Part shown: positions 33,433-46,020 of the stretch, piece by piece
How the letters are laid out: every line of letters starts with the position of its first letter
Numbering within the stretch: the first letter of the stretch is position 1
Source of the DNA: Toxorhynchites rutilus septentrionalis
Lineage: Eukaryota > Arthropoda > Insecta > Diptera > Culicidae
Length of the DNA: 64,000 nt
Assembly (NCBI RefSeq): GCF_029784135.1
Contig: NC_073745.1
Location: forward strand, 82,927,650 to 82,991,649
Direction: 5' to 3'
The notes under the pieces: generated by a model
Told to the model about the DNA's origin: nothing
The model's input: the letters and a program-made list of their open reading frames with translations, nothing else
The model's database searches: none
Program-made: the position numbers and the translations under genes

Positions 33433-36400
33433 ATGGCTGAGCATGCACAGCTAAGGCCTCCTGATGGAGGCTGGGGATGGATGATTGTGTTTGCTTATGG
33501 AATGGCCAATGTGAGTATGATATTCATTCAAATATCATTCCGAAGCATTCCTAAATTATTATCCGTTATCGTCTCAATCTAATCTCTCAGAGTAAGGAAA
33601 TGTTCTTCGTCATTGGTGATATCTAAGATACGACAATCACACTTTGTTATCTTTTATATTCCAAAGTCTATCATCGTATTCTAAAGGGTGTGTCACATCA
33701 AATTGCATCACGGAAAAAACGCTGTAGAAATTCGCCCAGTAGACCGATCCTTTTGAAAATTTTAGACAGTAAAATAAAAACTATTAAACAACATTTGGCA
33801 TTTTCTTTTTATTCATACTTCGAGCCCAAGCCCGTATGATCGCACCTTCCTCTTTACCTCGTCCATAAGGTTCTGTACAACGTCAGGTTGTAGTTTTTTT
33901 TGAACAGAAATCCATTTTCTCTTGAAGTCCGCCTCCGATTTGACAACTTTTGGGTTCTTCCGGAGGGCCTGCTTCATAATCGCCCAATATTTCTCTATTG
34001 GGCGAAGCTCCGGCGCGTTGGGCGGGTTCATTTCCTTTGGCACGAAGGTGACCCCGTTGGCTTCGTACCACTCCAACACGTCCTTTGAATAGTGGCACGA
34101 AGCGAGATCCGGCCAGAAGATGGTCGGGCTGCTCGTGCTGCTTCAATAGTGGTAGTAAGCGCTTCTGTAGGCACTCCTTAAGGTAAACCTGCCCATTTAC
34201 CGTACCGGTCATCACAAAGGGGGCGCTCCGCTTTCCGCAAGAGCAGATCGCTTGCCACACCATGTACTTTTTGGCAAACTTGGATAGTTTCTGCTTGCGA
34301 ATCTCCTCCGGAACGCTGAATTTGTCCTATGCGGAGAAGAACAACAGGCCCGGCAGCTGACGAAAGTCCGCTTTGACGTAGGTTTCGTCGTCCATTACCA
34401 GGCAATGCGGCTTCGTCAGCATTTCGGTGTACAGCTTCCGGGCTCGCGTCTTCCCCACCATGTTTTGCTTTTCGTCGTGGTTAGGAGCCTTCTGAACCTT
34501 GTATGTACGCAGGCCCTCCCGCTGCTTGGTCCGCTGGACGAATGAACTTGACAAATTCAGCTTATTGGCGACATCCCGGACCGAACTTCTCAGATCACGT
34601 CTAAACTGCTTAACTACGCGCTTGTGATCTTTTTTAACTGACGGAGCATCCATTTTTGCCGTTCTTCACCTTCCGGTCGATGGTTAGGTTCTCGAAGTAT
34701 CGTTTTAGTACTCTGCTGACCGTGGATTGGACGATTCCCAGCATCTTACCGATGTCCCGATGTGACAACTCCGGATTCTCAAAATGAGTGTACAGGATTA
34801 ATTCACGACGCTCTTTTTCGTTCGACGACATTTTTCCAAATTTACGAAAAATTGACAGTGAAGCATGGCCAACGTGATCTATACACTCTTATCTGATTAT
34901 AAGCGAAAGCTGAAGATATAATTCCTAAAAATTAAATTTCTACAGCGTATTTTCCGTGATGCAATTTGATGTGACACACCCTTTATGTAGACGACTCAAT
35001 CGCTTATTCCAGTTCAAGTGCTCGTGCATTGCACCGTCAATTCATTTTGCACAAGTCGTTCACCCGTACAATAGGAAAGTAGAGAGATGATTGAATAGAT
35101 GCCAAGATACAGTGGTAGAAAACCATATTGAACCTTCTAGCTTCAGATCATTTCAATATTTGCATTCGGGGGTCTCTATGGAATAATATTTAGGCGATTA
35201 ATGCGGTGTGTTTGCATTAGTGGTTACTTATTTCAATATGTTGATGAGTCTACAGTTATGTTATGAAACATGTAAATAATGAGTAATAGATCGACAACTC
35301 CGGGGTCAGTCGAAAATAAAAAAAATTTAAATAAATTTTTGTGTTCAATTGTGTTCAATTTATTTTATTCAAGTGATTCACTTCTGTCGAAACAAATATT
35401 TCCTAACCTTTCGCAAGTTTCTCGATCTCATCGCCTTCAAAGTCGAAAGTCGAGTTATTGACAAGCTGAGCAAACTTGTGCTTTTGTTATCAGGATAATT
35501 AATTGGAAGATTGTATTGCGCCGAATTCTTTCAGTAGACAGACTCCCCACTGATGAATGATTGTGTAGCCTCATGGCATCAAACTACTGAAGAAGTCAAC
35601 GTTAAACGTGTGTATTCATCCCTATTCTTCTCTTGCTGGTATAATCCAGATATAGCTAACCTGCGACTCGCGGGCCGCATTTGGCTAGCGGGCTTTTCTG
35701 GTCTGCCTATCTGGTGTTACTTTATTTTGAACTATTTTGTATGGGTAACAACAACGAAAACCTATGAAATCAGTACGTACGTACAGTACGTAATCGTTCG
35801 CTAACAGGTCCTAGTTTTACTGGTGTGCTTTTCGACTAGGCGAACGTTAACTGGTCCTTAGACTAGTTAAAAAGCAGAATTTCGTAAACAATCGACGCCA
35901 TATTCAAATGGAAGATTTACTGTGAGGGGCATTCGAACGTAATTTGAAATGTTATGAAAATTGACATTATTTTTGCATGACAAAAACATTGATTAAATTA
36001 CAGAAAAATAATTTCCTCAAATTATATTTCATACATGTTGTTGCACTCAATGCGAAACTTCCATTGGAACGCTTTTGTTTATCCAATTTCATGATGAGTG
36101 CGAATCAAACAATTCATTGAAGTTCCCCTCGATTTTATTTGACGTTTTACATGCCGGACCAGTTAAAACGTGAATGTCGATAACTGGTCTTCCTTTTCGC
36201 CCAGTGAGCGAATGTTTACTGTAATCCTTTTTAACGTAAGGCTACGTCTTTCAGCAATGGGCTGAAAAAAAACAGGAATTGTTTTTATGAAATAGAAATT
36301 AAAAATGCACCGTTTTCAATTTATCGAGTATGAACAAATTAGACGCGAAATAATTGAGAAGTTTGTCAATTTGTGTTCCCTGAATGATCTTCAGAATGAC

Positions 36401-39400
36401 TCAGCGAATTAAGACGAGACATGATTTGAAAACCTACAAGAAGGGCTCGAAAGCTTAATGGGTGTGTATTTTGGATAATCCCATATCGTAACAAACGTTA
36501 TTGTAAGTAATGGGCCACCGAATCAACCAACCCCAACGCAGCCAAAGTCCTAATTGAGGATTTCTATATTGACGATCTTTTTGGTACGGTTGAAAAGAAA
36601 TTCGGTGAACATTACCGGCCGAGAGTTCAAATATTTTTATAATTATACAATGATGACAATACATAACCAATAACTCGCGGTTGTCGAGGTTAGGACTGCA
36701 ATGAATTTGTTGGTTGTTTATAATTTTACTATTTTGCAAAAAAAGCCAACAGTGGATACTCTTAATTGGTGAACAACTGACTATTAAGGGGGTAATGTAG
36801 TGTAGATACTCGAATTTCGGACTTTTTCCGAGCTCCGTAAAAATAAAGCAAATAATATTTTTACCATTAGATCATATTTGTTCATCTGTCTTTCAACAAT
36901 AAAACAAAAATTGAACGGAGAAAAAAATAATCATAACTAGAATAGTTGAGAGCAGATTCTGAATCAGTGAAAATGCCGCTATCGCATGAACCTCTGACAA
37001 GTCAAATACATCTTTTTGCCAAAATGGCGGTGGTTTAAAACTGTTTTTTCGTTTCCACATTTTCCAGAATAGCAAAATTGAAAAATTATTATTTTTTATT
37101 GGTTCATGCGATAGAGAGATGCATACAGATTGTATTCATATAAACAAATTGGTACAGTAAAACTTTTTTGGACTTGAGGGTTCCTTAACAGAATGGTCAC
37201 TGGAGTGGAGTGACTGAGAATTTTGTGTATGAAAATAGCAACGTTCATTTTGCCAGGATAATTAATAATGATTCTAGCATTAATATTCCCTCAATAAAAC
37301 TTGCACTGAATGTTACATAACATAACGGATGTCTGTTCCGTTCATATCGCATATTTGCTATCATCAAACCAGGTCATGAATGATACGGCATTCAAATCCG
37401 CTCATTATCAGTGCCATATTTTACTATGAAATATGACCCAGAGCGTGTTTACTATTGTCGTGACTAAGCTGATTAACTTGTCGCTAATATCCATTTAGAT
37501 TGCATTTCCAGATGCAGATAATGTTCATAAGATTATCAATCATTTGTTCACTAAACTCTAGAACATATAAAGGTTAGCCGCGACCTATTTTGGGCGACAA
37601 TTACCCGGAACCAATGAGATTATTTTTCCTAGAACTTGCTTATGAACCTCGACAAACACGCGGAGCTCGTTCTCAAAGTATCCATACCCGGACGAGTGAT
37701 GCGATTCAAAACGCATAGGATAGTTTCCTGATAGGAAAATTTCCTGTCGTGTTAAGTCATACAAGATTATATATCACTAGCTGACCCGGCAAACTTCGTT
37801 CCGCCCAAAATTTATTTCTCGTTATCACATCCACGTTTTCTTACTAAGCGCACGTTCATGCAGAACTGTTCATTGATTGATCTTCTAATCTACCCTTTAA
37901 AATTATTTTTTACTATAAAATATCAGTACTTTTACCAAAACTCGACATTATAATATCAGATTATTTTGACACAACTCGCGTGCGAGATTTTTCATCCACT
38001 TGCATATAACATGTTTCTCCATTACATGGAATAAATGTTTGATACAGAAAATATGATAGAATGAAGACAACCCTAAATCGGACATTTCTTTTTGTGACAT
38101 TGGCACAAATTCTGTTTTGTGTGTTACTTGGATAATATTCACCACAAATAATGCTATAAAATATCCACCTATCGCGCCAAAGCGTATTTCCGGAGGCCTT
38201 CATGCATAAAATGACCATGACCCAACTGGGGTCAATCATCGATTAGCATCCAAGCCATTAAGACGTTTTTCTTCAGTTGTTCAAAACTTTGATCATTTTC
38301 CATTTTTCTGAGTTTTCCGAAAATTTCCAATTGTCATGTTTGGTTGGAATATGTGTACTATTTTTATGGAATCCCCTCTCCATTCCTGAGAAGGGACATT
38401 TCTCGTACCCAAAAACCCTCACATCCCAAATTTGGCTCCATTTGCTTGATTAGTTCTCGAGTTATACAGAAATTTGTGTTTCATTTGTATGGCAGCCTCC
38501 CCTTAGAGAGAGGGAAAGATTGTCGAACCACCATGGAAACGTTTATCGATCCCTAAAACCTCTATATGCCAAGTTTAATTCAATTTGCTTGATTAGTTCT
38601 CGAGTTATTCAGCTCCCTGTAGAGAGGGGGAAGAGTGGCAAACCATTTAAGAAACGTTTTTTGCCCCCAAAAACCTTTATATGCCAAATTTGGTTCCATT
38701 TGCTTGAATGGTTTTCCAGTTATGCAGACATTTGTGTTTCATTTGTATGGCAGCCCCCCTTAGAGAGGGAGAGGACTGTCTAACCACCGTAAACACATTT
38801 ATTGCATTATATTTATTGTTACAATGTTTACTTAAGTTAAATATTATTCCTACGGTTCCTATGGTTCCTTTTTAGCTGTTTTTTATTCATTGTTGTGTCA
38901 ATTAATTCGCAGTGTTGATTGTATATATGCATCATGCGATTGATATGAGCGTTGTTTACATAATTTGTTCTGGATGTTTTGGTGAAAAACAAATTGCGTG
39001 TTCTTAGTTGACGCCCGGGTACATAGAAATTTAATTTTTCTAGTAATTCAGCTGATTGTACTTGTTGCGAAATAAGACCATTAACAAAAGAAACCATTGC
39101 AAATTTACGGCGTTCCTTTAGTGATTGGGTGTTTATGAGCATGCAGCGTGCTTCATATTAAGGCAGTGGAAATGTAGTTCAGTTCAACTTACGGAGTGCA
39201 AAAAAAAGAAACTGTTTCTGCACTGACACAAGCCGTTCTTCATGTACGACCATATACGGGTTCCAAACGATGTTACAGTATTTCAGAATGAGCCTTACAT
39301 ATGTGATATACAAAAGCTTTATTCTGTATGAGTCCTATTTGCCTATTGATTACAGAGTTTTAGTGTTCTATGAATACAGAGTTTACAGTGACGAGTAACG

Positions 39401-42400
39401 ACGCCTAGATCTCTAACTATTTCACATTTCACTACATTTTGATTTCCAAGACAATATGGTACATGATTCGTTCTGCTAAATGTAATGGAGTTTACATTAG
39501 TTTACATTTAGCATTTTTTTACATTCAGTTTTAGTAGATTTTTTATTACACCAAGTGTGGAATACAGGCAAACCATTTTTGTGGGGGGGAACCGCACAAA
39601 AAAGGCGCATAAAAAAATCGTACAAAACTTCACCAGCAGCTTTAAAAATCGTGTTCGGTACACATTTTGAAAAAAACTTTTTTTGTGCAGTAGATAGGGA
39701 CCGCATAAAAAAAGTTTCCCCCAAGAAAATAACTCAAATCCACGCCATGCACCGTTCAATTTCCTTTTGTTTCCCTGCTTTGCGATGGGACACTTTGCCT
39801 TTTCGGTTGCGCGTGGCTGTTTTGTGCTTCTAGTTGCATGTCGGAACGTGTTACTGTTAGAATTCATGTCATGCAAAAACTTAGAAAACTTAGAGCATTT
39901 GATGAGAGGAGAGGAATGATTTCAGAAGTGGATAATCGAGACGCAAATATGCTTTTTTCGCACTGAAATGCATATAAACCATCGAAAAAAACTAAATGGA
40001 CGATAACTTCGTCAAATATGCTTCTTTTCATACATCGCACAAAAAAAAACCGCACAAGAACAGAAAAAAAATTCGCACCTTTTTTTGTGTGGTTTTTTTT
40101 ACACAAAAACAGGTTTTACTGTACATGTGTTTCGTTTTGGAATGCCTCGATGTCGTTTTCACTGCCAATTTCCGCGAAAAGCTTCATGTCGTCTGCATAT
40201 ACTAGTACATCTATACACCTGAGAACAAAGGAGATGTCATTTAAGTACAGAATGAAAAGAAGAGGATCAAGATGAGAGCTTTGTGGGACTCCCGAAGTGA
40301 CTTTTACTGGATTTTAGAGAGAATTTTGAAAATGAACAATTTGTTCACGATTTGTTAGATAAGAATTGAGCCAGTTTAAGAGTCCTTGTTCCATTCCAAT
40401 CTTCTGCAATATTTATGAAGAGTAGTAATGGAATGTCGATGCGGTCAAATGCTTTACTGAAGTCAGTGTAAAGAGCTTCTACGTGTGTGCCATTTTCCAT
40501 TGAATTCAAAATAAAAGTCACAATTGTCAACATATTAGTTGTAGTTGAGTCGCCTTTGAAGAAGCCATGTTGTACACATGTTATTCTATTCTTTACTTGT
40601 TGGAATACTTTTTCATTCACTATTGCTTCGAATAGTTTGTAAGAATGTAAGAGATAATGGCAATTCCACGATAATTACGTACGTCAGATTTAGCGCCTGA
40701 TTTGAAGATAGGTACCAAAAAAGATTGTTTCCATTTTTCTGGAAATATTCCAGTTTGTAGTGAATTATTGAAAATGCAATATAAGGGAAGCGTGAGTTCC
40801 TCAGCCAGGTTCTTCAGAAATACAGGTACTATTCCGTCATCTTCTGGTTCTTTCGTTCCATCTAATTTCTTTAATGCATGTTATATTTCTTGTTGTGAAA
40901 AGTAGTCCCGATCGCGATTTTCTTCGGAAAATGTGGTATATACTTCCTGAAAGAAATTTGCAAAAAGATTACAAATTTCGTTCGAAGAATTCCCTACATC
41001 TTCATCGAGATGCATCTGCGATGGAAAGTTATTGCTGTTGAGCTTAGACTTTACGTAATAAAAGAATTTCTTCGGACATGATTTGATTTCAGTTTCGACC
41101 TTTCTATTATACTCTTCGTGTGCACTTTTAATGGCAAAATTCAGTTCTTGGGAAATATTGTGACATTCCAGCAAATTTTGAATACTTTTGTCTATTTTGT
41201 ATTTCGTGAAGAATATGTACGGATAAGTTGACATCTCGTTCGCTGTTTAATAAAGTATGCCATTCTATGGCTTGTAGGCTACATTTGGTTGCTTCAAAGT
41301 TCGTCTTCCGGTACTTCTTCGTACTCCCAGTCGATGGGCAATTGTTTGTTATGTACAAAGATTGAGTATTTAATTGCTGTGTGAAATTTTTCATTTTTCC
41401 AAAGGAAAGTCATGGACTCATTCACACAAAAGTCGTTGGTGATGTTAGTAAATAATAGGTCTAAATAATAATTTTGGGAATTTTTTACGTGATTTATTTG
41501 ATTAAGACCGAGATGTGCAATTCCGTCAAATGAGGGGCTTAGAATGAAAGGGGTGTAAGTGAATTGATCGATTTCTCTACATCGACTCTCTCTTTTGATC
41601 ATAACTTAGCTGCAAATACATTCCCAGCTGTATTTGATAATGTGGAAGATAGGTCAGAACCTCATTAATCGGATTCTATAGCAAACTCAAATTGGAATTT
41701 TTTTGCAATTGAGTTATTAACTAAAGAAAAAGTTGATGAAGAGAAATCGATCAAGTCACTTACACCCCTTGCATTCTAAGCCCCTCAAATATATATAGAA
41801 ATAGAATGCATTCACTATCGTTGTCGGGAATGAAGTCTACTTTATTTTGATTGAAGTCGCCATAGATATGCAATTTCACTTCTGGTTCTAGTTTTTCTGT
41901 AATTCGATTTGCCGTTGGAAAAAATAATTCATACGATTTATAATTTGCATGTTCGGGAGGGTAATACGCGGTAGAAAATATGTGTTCTTCGCCAGCTATA
42001 GATAATTTTGCGCGAACATGTACAAATTCTTTATGTTTTTCGGTTATAAGTTCTTCAGAAGTGAAATTTGCATTAATGGCAATGAGGACCCCGCCTCCAG
42101 ACTTCTTCTGAGATAACGATAAGTTGCGGTCATGCCGGAATTCATTAAAATTATTTCCAAAATTTTCTCGCTTCATACGCTTTCGCCCTAGCTAGTTTCA
42201 GTTGCAAGAATAACATTGAAAGAAGCGGGTAAAAAATGTTGATGAATTTCTTTCATTTTTGCTGGGTTTTTAATGCGGTCGAAATTTTGACAACTATTTT
42301 TAGACTACTAATTCCCTGTAAAGGGCGCGTCAGCGTCGTTGAAAATTTTGCGAACTGTAGAATTTTGTTGCTGCTTCCCTAGCATGTTGTAGCCGTTGCG

Positions 42401-45400
42401 TACGTTCACTGGACATGAATGTTCGGTGTGATTTGAGGTCTGCCAAGGCGTCAATGCGTGAAATTTCCAGTTCTTCGTGCACTTCCAGGAAAATTTCACG
42501 CAAAAGGTTTGTGTTCAGCTGTGAGCATTACAGATGCACTAGTTCTCGTTATTCCACGAATACAAACATCCGTTGTTTGGTCGTGGAGGAAGGAAAGATA
42601 CTTCCTCACTGTGTCCATTATTTTAGAGTCAAGTAGGTGTGCCTTCAAAAAGCGTCTGTCGTCGGCTGCCGATTGCTCCGTAAGTCTTACTATAGGAGGT
42701 CGCATTGGGTTCAGAAGAGGAGATACTTCTCCAGGTGCTGAATTTGGTTCCACAAGTGTTGGCGGAATGGAATTTGCATTTGACGTTGATTGGATACTGT
42801 TGTAATGTGGTTGGTTTTCTGCTCGGTACGGGTTGATTGTTTCGCCCTTCCTGAAATTGACGAATTTCAGATTCGAGAGACCAGCAATTGTAACACCCTA
42901 AAGCCTCCAAATGCTAAATTTGATTTCATTTGTTTGATTAATTTTTGAGTTATGCAGAAATTTGTGTTTCATTTGTATGGCAGCCCCCCTTAGAGAGAGT
43001 GGTGGAGTGTCTAACCGAACTATTATAAGAATCATCCCCGGCCCCGAAAACCCCTACATACCAATTTTCATGTCGATCCGTTCAGCAATTTCCGAGTCCA
43101 TAATAATCAGACAGACAGACATCCATTTTTATAGATATAGATTTTTTCCCATCCGAGATATAATACTATAATTCTGTTTCCTCTTTTTACAGATCATGAT
43201 CATACCGGTTTTGCAGAGCTTCGCCCTGATTTTCAAGGACACTTTCAAGCAAATTCATATTTCTGCCACAGATGCTTCACTCATAATTAATTTGGCTTCG
43301 GCGGTAGGAATGACGTTCGGGCTGTTCAATGGACCCTTGTTGCGCACTTTTGGTTTCCGAAAAGTAGCCACTCTAGGAGGAACCATGTTCTCGCTGGGGC
43401 TCATGTTAACATCTAACGCTGAAACGTTTGTGCATTTCATCGTGACGTACAGTATTATAGCGTGTAAGTTTTACATAACTTGTTTGAACATTCATAGATG
43501 TAATCTAAATCCGTTTAAACGTTCTTTGTAGCTCTTGGAATGGGTTTCTGCAACTCATCTTTTTCGTTGGCTCTGAACACGTATTTTGTGACACGAAGAA
43601 ACAAAGCGGCAGGACTGGCAATGACCATCACTGGTCTAGGTCCGATCTTGTTACCCCAGCTAGTGTCAATTCTGATCGCACTTTACGGTCCCCGATATTG
43701 TCTTCTTATTATAGGAGCCCTGGCAACTCATATAATTGCAGCTTCCCTGCTTTTGCAACCGGTTAAGCGACACCTGATTCCAGTCGAACCAAAACTGGAG
43801 CCTCCCCAAAGTAATGACGTTGGGGAGGATAAATACACCGCCATTGATGGTGAGATCTAAACTATCCCTATAAATACCTATGTACTATAAGATATTCTCT
43901 TCAATCTAGCCTCACATCATTACAATCACCACACCGACAGCAAATGGGAACTTGAATCTGACGACGAGCAGGACTACCTCGAAAAAGAAAGCTACCTAGC
44001 TGGTCATGAAATTGACACCCAAAGCATTTACGGCTTCGAGCTGACTTCCCAGATTCGGCGGCGCGATTCAATGGCCGCTATCGCTCTGCTATCGCGCACC
44101 AAAAGCGAAGGTAATTTCACTGCTGCTGCGAGCCCAGATCTGAGTCCTATTAATTTATGCCACTTTAATCAGTTCTTCATCCCATACAGAGAGGCGCGTC
44201 GACAGCGGATATGACGATGTATAAAACACGCTCGGAGACGTTGGAACCTGCTCTTGAGAAAGAAAAGAAAAGGTGGTTCCAGTCTGAATCCACCGAGTCT
44301 ATCAATTTGGGCAGTTCTATGAAGATTTTTGAAGAGAAAGAACGACGAAATTCTCTGGATGACACTGTTCCCAGGCCCAGGCCGTTTGGGCCAAAATTTT
44401 CCCCGAAAATCAAGCGCTGGTTTGAAAAATCTGAAGACTCTGTCCATTTGGGCAGTTCGGTGCGATTGTTTGACGAACGCTTCCCGGTAACACGACGAAG
44501 CTCCCATGCAAGCTTTCGTGAATCCTCCTCAATGGGATTGCCAGTAGTGTCTCAATCGAAACTTCCACCACTCAGTGAAAATCAAGACCTAACCGAAGAC
44601 AATCGTCTTCCGTCGATTATGCGCCAGCTTGAACGCTCGGCCTCGACGAAATCCCAAGTGCCAAAGACTGCAAAGTTTGATTTAAGTACCATCGAGGCTG
44701 ACAAAAAGCAAGGCGTTCTCCAAAAACTGGTCACAATCTTCGATCTCACTCTACTGAGGGATAAGATTTACCTTAACATGATGCTTGGATTGTCGATTGC
44801 CGTGTTTGCCGAGATCAATTTTTCGCTGCTAACGCCGTTCATTCTCAACGATCTGGGCTACGACACGACGCAGATTGCATCGATTATGTCCACATTGGCA
44901 GTGGCGGATTTGTTGTTTCGCTTTGTATCACCCTTCATTGGGGACTTCCTGAAGTTGACGCCACGCGTTATGTACATGATTGCGCTTACAATGTTAATAT
45001 TAACTAGATTTAGTGAGTATATAATTCCACATAAAGCGTGATCTTTCAAATAATGGTGAACATCTTGTAGGTATTTTAATCGCTCGCAATTATCCGGAAA
45101 TGATTGTCGTGGCTGTCTTTCTAGGCATAGCCAAAGGAGTTCGGACGGTCTACATGAGTTTGGTGATTCCGAGCTACATCCCAATCAAGCGCCTGCCCTC
45201 GGCTTCCAGCATCCAGATGATGACGAACGGCATTATTCTGATGACGATTGGTCCCCTCGTGGGGCTGATTCGGGATCTGTCCGGAAGCTACTCGAAAAGT
45301 ATACTATTCATTAATGCGTTCACGATTGTGACGCTTGTGATGTGGGCAGTGGAGATGACCTATGTGAGCCGAAAATCAAGACTCAAGCAGCAAGAAGCAG

Positions 45401-45420
45401 CCAAAGAGATTGTCTCCTGA
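33433..45420 (+). CDS. monocarboxylate transporter-like protein (SLC16 family, MFS)
   Basis: Six coding exons in matching phase: 33433-33510, 43193-43463, 43532-43849, 43910-44110, 44173-45012 and 45071-45420, giving 685 residues. All introns are GT-AG. The family signature before helix 1 is present (PPDGGWGWMIV, residues 9-19), as is the helix 5 signature YFVTRRNKAAGLA (134-146). About six helices lie in exons 1-3, a long polar cytoplasmic loop spans roughly residues 205-480, and the remaining helices start near LNMMLGLSIAVFAEINFSLL in exon 5. Family members carry lactate, pyruvate or other small acids with protons across the plasma membrane; the substrate here is unknown. The loop holds a duplicated motif, SINLGSSMKIFEE and SVHLGSSVRLFDE (322-344 and 370-391). 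The exon 5 acceptor at 44172 was chosen because the stronger-looking one at 44189 would shift the frame. Confidence 0.92.
33684..34983 (-). mobile_element. ITmD37E transposon copy b, both ends present
   Basis: A 1300-bp element is flanked by TA and has inverted ends AAGGGTGTGTCACATC extending to about 45 bp. The transposase runs on the minus strand from 34831 (MSSNEKERRELILYTH) to about 33813 (ends SYGLGLEV). Catalytic residues are in VMDDETYV, FWPDLASCHY (remnant) and PELRPIEKYW; in copy c 37 residues lie between the last two. Breaks in this copy: an extra T near 34632, a TAG stop at 34327-34329, and an extra base near 34133. It lies in intron 1 of the transporter, antisense to it. Confidence 0.95.
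35784..36221. mobile_element. TA-flanked MITE, probable
   Basis: The ends read CAGTACGTAATCGTTCGCT on the left and, inverted, CAGTAAACATTCGCTCAC on the right, with TA on both sides. AACTGGTCC-like motifs recur near both ends in inverse orientation. The interior is AT-rich and noncoding. Confidence 0.6.
37775..38824 (+). repeat. dispersed repeat with CTAGCTGACCCGGC start and tandem blocks
   Basis: The block opens with CACTAGCTGACCCGGCAAAC. From about 38340 a unit containing CCAAATTTGGTTCCATTTGC, GTTCTCGAGTTATGCAGA and TTTCATTTGTATGGCAGCC is repeated about three times in tandem. The block continues at 42896 after the LINE, so the LINE was inserted into it. Confidence 0.7.
38825..42895 (-). mobile_element. 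LINE (CR1/Jockey-like) with ORF1 remnant, endonuclease and RT
   Basis: On the minus strand, in order: an ORF1-like region (42910-42300); endonuclease traces KKSGGGVLIAINANF, STAYYPPEHANY and LHIYGDFNQNKVDF (42110-41850); DLLFTNI (about 41450); linker NSSNEICNLFANFFQEVY (about 40960); RT blocks NRITCVQHGFFKGDSTTTNM and ALYTDFSKAFDRIDIP (40590-40430); SGVPQS...PLLFILYLND and VLVYADDMKLFAEI (40300-40150). A MITE then intervenes (39565-40121), and the C-terminus RKFAMVSFVNGLI...RTRNLFFTKTSRTNYVNNA follows (39100-38900). Several frameshifts make it inactive. Confidence 0.9.
39565..40121. mobile_element. MITE inside the LINE, Tigger/pogo-like ends
   Basis: The 557-bp element is TA-flanked; ends read CAGGCAAACCATTTTTGTG (left) and, inverted, CAGTAAAACCTGTTTTTGTG (right). 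GCACAAAAAA-type motifs recur near both ends. LINE coding sequence resumes on either side. Confidence 0.78.
42896..43145 (+). repeat. continuation of the dispersed repeat, right end
   Basis: The same unit as at 38340-38790 continues (TTTGATTTCATTTGTTTGAT; TTTGTATGGCAGCCCCCC) and ends with CAGACAGACAGACATCC and an ATAGATATAGAT tail. It finishes about 50 bp before the exon 2 acceptor of the transporter. Confidence 0.7.
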
Positions 45421-46018
45421 TGGTGTTCGATGTTGGACACCAAAGCAATTCCTAGTGAGAATAACAACAGGTTTGAAGTTCTTTTTTTTTTTCAAACATG
45501 GTACATATTTAATCACTAAATCATATCGAACTTCCCACGGGTGAATGAATGATTGTGGAATCGTTGGCGATTCCAGTCTACTCTACGAATATATTTGCTA
45601 GCCTGCGATCTTCGACAATAGTGAGACATAGGAGGATGGTAGGACCAAAATTTGTCCGCATGTTTGTGAAAATGTATCGTCGATTAATAACAGCAGCTGT
45701 TGCGATGAAGAAATAACGACAGAACTAACATTATAGGGTGATAGGCAGATCAACCCGAATGTTCACCCTGAAAGGTAAACTTCATTCTAACGTGATTACT
45801 ATTAAGACAGGATGGCCCAGGAAGAACTTGTAGTACAGATTCGTCACAATGGATGGGATGAAGTAGTGAATTCATGTTGATTCCGAAATTAAAAACCACG
45901 CCGAAATTAATGCCATGGTTCCGTTGTCAGACTATGAAGAACGAGTGTGTCTGATGTAGGATTGGGCGATCTTTGGCAAAAGATCAATCTTTACGGATCG
46001 AATTTCTAAAAATCTATA
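45421..46018. other. 3' flank of the transporter gene
   Basis: Probably 3' UTR followed by intergenic DNA. No canonical AATAAA is seen directly downstream of the stop; ATTAAA-like variants occur further on. No other gene is visible. Confidence 0.4.
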
Positions 46019-46020
46019 TA

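Larger units (their letters stand above)
33511..43192 (+). other. intron 1 of the transporter gene, 9.7 kb, transposon-filled
   Basis: The donor is GTGAGT at 33511; the acceptor TTTTTACAG ends at 43192. The intron holds a complete ITmD37E (33684-34983), a TA-flanked MITE (35784-36221), two blocks of a dispersed repeat (37775-38824 and 42896-43145) and a LINE (38825-42895) that itself contains a MITE. The stretches 34986-35783 and 36222-37774 show no recognisable feature. Confidence 0.85.

Noticed and set aside
33433..33510. Ending the transporter at exon 1 because of the long gap
   Set aside because: Exon 1 holds the DGGWGW signature, ends in a GT donor in phase 0, and the exon at 43193 continues in phase 0 with the expected helix; a large transposon-filled intron explains the gap.
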